A stretch of DNA of 35,107 nt, from the NCBI GenBank assembly GCA_026391255.1, contig JAPLDU010000077.1, positions 1 to 35,107 of the forward strand, given 5' to 3'. The notes under the pieces were generated by a model, which worked only from the letters and a program-made list of their open reading frames with translations, searched no databases and had not been told where the DNA came from. This stretch comes from Bacteroidia bacterium. Its GTDB lineage: Bacteria > Bacteroidota > Bacteroidia > Bacteroidales > JAPLDU01. Made by a program: the position numbers and the translations under genes. Below, in pieces: positions 31,408 through 35,107 of this stretch (the first letter of the stretch is position 1; each line of letters opens with the position of its first letter).

Positions 31408-32073
31408 CTATTCCGGAATACGGATATTAATATTGTTACTAAATTGCGTTTCTAAGCTGCATGCACAAAGTTTGTAAGATATATCAAAATCATATTGTCT
31501 GAAACAGTATCCCTTTTCAACATCACCGGTTAAGAGAATTTGATTTCTATTTATTTTGGCTCCAAAAGAATTCGCGTTTTTAGTAAGTCCTGAACCTATG
31601 GCTTTCAGATAACTTTCTTTAATTGTCCAAATATCGTAGAAATAATTAAGCTGTAAAGTTCTGTCTGTATAACTGGTCATTGTTTCAAATTCGTTTTCTG
31701 TAAAACAATCCTTTGCAATACCTAAGTCAATGGGCTGTACCTTTTCTATATCAATCCCTACAGGTAATGCGGATATAGAACAAACTGTCCAATCCCCGGA
31801 ATGTGATATATTAAAATGAAAACCGGAAGGAGGGTTATTAAATGGTTTTCCATTTTTGTCATGTTCAATCAGAATCTCAGAAATATTCACATGAAGCTTT
31901 TCAGATAATACTAACCTTGTTAACCAATCGCCGGCAAGTGATCTCAGTGCATCTTCAACATGAAGGAATGAATCAATGCGGTTCCTTCTTTGCGTATTGA
32001 GAAAAGGATAAACTTTATCGAAATAAAACACTTCATAAGCCTTGCTTGCCCAAGCAGCATATAACTCCACCAT
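31408..32073 (-). CDS. Sfp-type 4'-phosphopantetheinyl transferase
   Basis: 222 residues. Family motifs: FHFNISHSGD (His91), VGIDIEKV with metal-binding Asp108 and Glu110, and WTIKESYLKAIGSGL with Glu153 (W-x-x-K-E-x-x-x-K). It transfers phosphopantetheine from CoA to a carrier-protein serine, here surely the carrier domain of the NRPS two genes upstream. I use ATG 32073 (MVELYA, a usual beginning) instead of the TTG three codons earlier. There is a 32-base gap to the oxidoreductase gene and nine to the exporter. Confidence 0.92.
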   Translation of the reverse strand: MVELYAAWASKAYEVFYFDKVYPFLNTQRRNRIDSFLHVEDALRSLAGDWLTRLVLSEKLHVNISEILIEHDKNGKPFNNPPSGFHFNISHSGDWTVCSISALPVGIDIEKVQPIDLGIAKDCFTENEFETMTSYTDRTLQLNYFYDIWTIKESYLKAIGSGLTKNANSFGAKINRNQILLTGDVEKGYCFRQYDFDISYKLCACSLETQFSNNINIRIPE

Positions 32074-32105
32074 AAAATTCAATTTCGATTTACCAGGTTA
32101 TAATA

Positions 32106-33341
32106 TCACCATTTTTTCGCGAACCATTTTGCAATAGCCATAATTGTAAGGATAGGGGGAAGCCCTGGCGATTCGGGCAAAACGCTTCCATCACATACGA
32201 AAAGATTATCAATTTTTGTCTGCAGGTTATTATCTACAACAACGCCAATTGCCGCAGATGCTCCGTTATGCCCGCCATATAAACCTTCCCTTTTTTGAAT
32301 CGTTTCAGGCTTGGCTCCGGCAGCCATTAACAGGACTCTAGCCGCCTCACCTCCCTTGTCAAGACGCTTTCTGTCCTGTGCAGTGGCTGTTTTAGTAAAG
32401 GTGCCGTCAGGAAAGATTCTTCCTATTGCCTCATCTTTGATTTTGACTATCACGGCAAACAAATTATTGTTCATATAGGCGTCTACATTGTCCTTGAGAT
32501 AATATTTCAGTTTGCTTTTATCCTTTAAGGAACCTGTAGAATGAATGAATCCTTCTTTCTCCAGAAACTCGGTGTTAACAAGTTGCATTGGCGGCTCATG
32601 TGACAAATCAATGTCGGGAGTTATACCATAATAAAACTCACAAATATCAATGAATAAATTTTGCCCGGCATTTTTAATACCCGAGTTCTGCAGAATAACC
32701 GGGGATTTAATCCCGCCTGCTGCTATGACTATAGAATTACCATAGTATTTAACAGGTCCGTTTGTCGAGATGCATTCTACCCCTTTGGCTTTGCTATTTT
32801 CTACGATTACTTTTTCGACTTTAGTGTTGTAGACCACATCTGCCCCATGAGACTCAGCTTCCCTGAGAAAACTCAGGGCCGTCCATTTTGCACCGGACGG
32901 GCAACCCAAACTGCAATTGCCGCATCTTGTACATTTTGTATGATCAATGAATTTTGGCATTTTCTGCATTCCAATCCCGGCTTTCTTACAGATTTCAAGC
33001 AACCTGATTGAACCATCAGGGGAAAGAAGAGAATCATGAATCGGTGCCAGCCCTGTCTCCTTTTCAAGTTCCTCGTATTCTTTTTCCAATACAATGCCGA
33101 ATTCAGCAAGAGGTTTTTCCAGACTACGCACACCATTTGCATTGGCTAATACTGTTGCGCCTCCGGCGCCATAAGCAGTGAATATATCGGTTCCCTCTAC
33201 TGATTTCTCAAGTACAAATAGCAGGGGAAAAACATTTTTGCCCGATTCCACTACAAGGACTTTCCGGCCTTTTTTTGCAAGTTCTTTGGAGAGAGTTGCA
33301 CCGCCAGCTCCTGATCCTACAATGATAAAATCATAGTTCAT
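32106..33341 (-). CDS. GMC-type FAD oxidoreductase with 4Fe-4S-type cysteine motif
   Basis: 411 residues. The dinucleotide loop IIVGSGAGGATLSKEL (6-21) binds FAD, and the C-terminal FVCDGSVLPESPGLPP with the preceding GGHNGASAAIG corresponds to the GMC signature and active-site histidine. At 137-147 lies a C-x2-C-x2-C-x3-C-P pattern (TKCTRCGNCSLGCP), as in ferredoxins, so an iron-sulfur cluster is likely (not universal in GMC enzymes; shared with some anaerobic relatives). It starts 11 bases after the NRPS stop. A tailoring role is inferred: oxidation or reduction of the aldehyde or alcohol released by the NRPS reductase. Confidence 0.85.
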   Translation of the reverse strand: MNYDFIIVGSGAGGATLSKELAKKGRKVLVVESGKNVFPLLFVLEKSVEGTDIFTAYGAGGATVLANANGVRSLEKPLAEFGIVLEKEYEELEKETGLAPIHDSLLSPDGSIRLLEICKKAGIGMQKMPKFIDHTKCTRCGNCSLGCPSGAKWTALSFLREAESHGADVVYNTKVEKVIVENSKAKGVECISTNGPVKYYGNSIVIAAGGIKSPVILQNSGIKNAGQNLFIDICEFYYGITPDIDLSHEPPMQLVNTEFLEKEGFIHSTGSLKDKSKLKYYLKDNVDAYMNNNLFAVIVKIKDEAIGRIFPDGTFTKTATAQDRKRLDKGGEAARVLLMAAGAKPETIQKREGLYGGHNGASAAIGVVVDNNLQTKIDNLFVCDGSVLPESPGLPPILTIMAIAKWFAKKW

Positions 33342-33352
33342 ATTTCTCGTTT

Positions 33353-35107
33353 TTAATTGGTTAAGAATGCTATTTCCCTAAGATAATTTAAAATCAACCT
33401 GAAATAATCATCATATTTTTCCGGATAATGAATACCCGATAAAAGCGTTTTTTCCATGACTTCCCTGGAATTCCAACGTGAAAAGGTCTTCCATTCCCTG
33501 GTCATGATATCTTTCCTTTCTTTCAAATAGAATTCCCTGATTGGATACATGGCATTTTTCTCATCTGCCATTGCAAGATGTTTTTCCTTCCAGATATTTA
33601 CAGGAAGAAGTTCCATTTTAACCCCATCGCTTTTAATAATATCAATATACTCCCTCCAGGTGATCTCATGGGGATTGTTCATGTTGTAGGTATTAACCCC
33701 ACGGGAGATCGTTGCCAGTTCAATAATGGCGTCGGCCAGGGTATCTACCGGGGTCATTTCCATTGATCTCTTCCAATCAGGCGCGGCTCCCATTTGAATA
33801 CACCCTTTCATAAGTAGAAGAGCATGGTTCTTTTCAGGTGGAATATTGCCGGGTCTGAAAATATTAATGTCAATTCCCTGAGCATTATTTAATATTTTCT
33901 CTGAAACCCACTTGGTCAATGTATAACCGTTCGTTGACAAGGGTGAATCATCAGTATTAACCTCTACTGTATATCCATTGACATCCCGGATACTTGCCAC
34001 ACTCAAAGTGGATATATAATTGAGGGTTTTCTTTTTACCCGTGGCTGCAATTTTAAGCAGATCAACCGTGGATAAAACGTTGGATTTTCGCATCGTGTTA
34101 TAATCATACATGTGATGGACCATGGCTCCCGAATGATAGATGGAATCAATTTTATCATTCATCATTTTCAGTGTGGCGTCATCCATTCCAAGATTATTTT
34201 CCGCTAAATTTCCCTTTACAAGTTTTACTCTCGGGTGATTTTTCAAGTACACCTTTTTATATAAGTAAAGTGTTGCTTCATAACGTAGCTGAACATCCTC
34301 AATATCCTTGCCTCTTACCAGGCAAAAAATGTCAGCATTGGTTTTCTTAATCAATCCATCAAGAAGATAAACTCCTAAAAACCCGGTAACGCCTGTAAGT
34401 AGAATACAAGAAGGTTGTTGTTCCCGTTCTGATTTTATATTCTCAACCTTGACAACAATTTCAGAATCTTTCAGCGCTAAACTTAGATTGTTTTCAGATT
34501 TGCCGGCGGTTATTCCCGTGCCATCAATAAACGCTGCCAGATAAGCAATGGTGGGCTGTGCAAACATTTGTGATATATTCACATCCACTCCTAGCTTCCT
34601 CTTGACACTTGAAAGCATTCTTACCGTGAGAATGGAATTGCCTCCAATTTCAAAGAAGTTATCGTTGACGCTTATTTTGTCAAGAGTCAGAAGTTCTTTC
34701 CATATATCAGCAAGTGTAACCTCCGTCAACGTAACAGGTGGGTTATATTCTCTTTTAGAAGACATTATATCTTCTAATTTAGGGATTGGGAGTTTACTTC
34801 TGTCAACTTTAAAATTGCTATTTAGTTTGAATGATTCCATCTTGATAAAAGCCGTTGGAATCATGAATGCCGGGAGTTGCCGTCCAAGGAACGTCTTCAT
34901 ATCTTCCCGGGTAACCGCGTTATCCCTGGGAACCCAGTAGGCAATAAGCTGTTGATTCCATGGTATTACAACGCATTGTTTTACATCCTCATGCCTTAGA
35001 AGCACAGTCTCAATTTCCTCGGGTTCGATTCTGAAGCCGCGAATCTTTACCTGAAAGTCTGTTCGTCCGAGGAACTCGATATTGCCATCCGGTAGCCATC
35101 TCACCAA
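33353..35107 (-). CDS. Nonribosomal peptide synthetase, C-terminal part: A domain end, carrier, thioester reductase
   Basis: The gene runs off the right edge (no true start; the apparent TTG at 35107 is internal), 584 residues visible. Residues 1-115 are the C-terminal subdomain of an adenylation domain: motif A8 GRTDFQVKIRGFRIEPEEIE and A10 lysine Lys100 (NFKVDRSKLPIP). Residues about 130-195 are a carrier domain with the phosphopantetheine Ser158 in FFEIGGNSIL. Residues about 233-584 are a terminal thioester reductase: nucleotide loop LLTGVTGFLGVYLL (GVTGFLG at 239-245) and active-site Tyr395/Lys399 in GYTLTKW, with substrate-binding segment IFRPGNIPP. The reductase domain releases the product as an aldehyde, or an alcohol after a second reduction. 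First gene of the operon visible here. Confidence 0.93.
   Translation of the reverse strand: MVRWLPDGNIEFLGRTDFQVKIRGFRIEPEEIETVLLRHEDVKQCVVIPWNQQLIAYWVPRDNAVTREDMKTFLGRQLPAFMIPTAFIKMESFKLNSNFKVDRSKLPIPKLEDIMSSKREYNPPVTLTEVTLADIWKELLTLDKISVNDNFFEIGGNSILTVRMLSSVKRKLGVDVNISQMFAQPTIAYLAAFIDGTGITAGKSENNLSLALKDSEIVVKVENIKSEREQQPSCILLTGVTGFLGVYLLDGLIKKTNADIFCLVRGKDIEDVQLRYEATLYLYKKVYLKNHPRVKLVKGNLAENNLGMDDATLKMMNDKIDSIYHSGAMVHHMYDYNTMRKSNVLSTVDLLKIAATGKKKTLNYISTLSVASIRDVNGYTVEVNTDDSPLSTNGYTLTKWVSEKILNNAQGIDINIFRPGNIPPEKNHALLLMKGCIQMGAAPDWKRSMEMTPVDTLADAIIELATISRGVNTYNMNNPHEITWREYIDIIKSDGVKMELLPVNIWKEKHLAMADEKNAMYPIREFYLKERKDIMTREWKTFSRWNSREVMEKTLLSGIHYPEKYDDYFRLILNYLREIAFLTN

Noticed and set aside
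1-35107. CRISPR arrays, tRNA or rRNA genes, phage or integrase genes
   Set aside because: Looked for regularly spaced direct repeats, tRNA-like cloverleaf ends and known mobile-element proteins by eye and found none.

Overview
The window reads as a chromosomal segment of a Bacteroidota bacterium. The DNA is AT-rich. Two large secreted proteins end in T9SS-type C-terminal sorting domains, several lipoproteins carry a Bacteroidota-style lipobox, one protein has a Fibrobacter-succinogenes-type paralogous (FISUMP) domain, and gaps between genes hold short A/T-rich and GCAAAG-type palindromic repeats common in this phylum. I see no rRNA, tRNA, CRISPR array, transposase, integrase or phage gene.

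Layout. (1) 253-5840, minus strand: a five-gene signalling operon encoding an NMT1/THI5-like binding lipoprotein, a Cache-HAMP histidine kinase, a response regulator fused to a SpoIIE/PP2C phosphatase, an outer-membrane protein and a STAS anti-sigma-factor antagonist. (2) 6071-7237: an MFS transporter that looks short at its C-terminus. (3) 7298-13103: a block bounded by GCAAAG-type repeats. It holds an RsbW-like ATPase/GNAT fusion split by a frameshift, a LuxE-like acyl-protein synthetase, and a LuxC-like acyl-CoA reductase fused to a phenylacetate-CoA-ligase-like domain. (4) 13130-16491: a DUF481-like outer-membrane protein, a lipoprotein with two Cache-like repeats, and an NCS2 purine/pyrimidine permease interrupted by an in-frame TGA. 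(5) 16554-22424: a secreted phospholipase-D-like T9SS protein, a PI-PLC/FISUMP protein split by a frameshift, a small outer-membrane barrel, an AEC-family carrier with a damaged N-terminus, and an MliC-like lipoprotein. (6) 22572-27903: a BNR/sortilin-like T9SS protein, a Cache-HAMP-PP2C phosphatase and a second STAS protein. (7) 28026-29741: a formyltransferase overlapping a convergent membrane-protein gene. (8) 29947-35107, minus strand: the 3' part of a biosynthetic operon with an NRPS (adenylation end, carrier, terminal reductase; runs off the window), a GMC oxidoreductase with a 4Fe-4S-type cysteine motif, an Sfp-type phosphopantetheinyl transferase and a DHA2-type exporter.

How the genes work together. 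The window holds all the classes of a partner-switching system: two PP2C phosphatases, two STAS antagonists and one RsbW-like ATPase, but no sigma factor. One PP2C is driven by a two-component phosphorelay. The other carries the same Cache-HAMP sensor as the kinase, fused directly to the phosphatase. The NRPS operon contains its own carrier-activating enzyme and exporter, and its reductase domain predicts release of the product as an aldehyde or alcohol. The LuxE/LuxC/ligase block predicts activation and reduction of a carboxylic acid, but no luciferase is present.

A notable pattern is the number of small lesions: three places where adding one base would restore a longer protein (about 8390, 19508 and, less surely, 21088), and one in-frame TGA (15721). 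They may be assembly indels or real decay; raw reads would decide.
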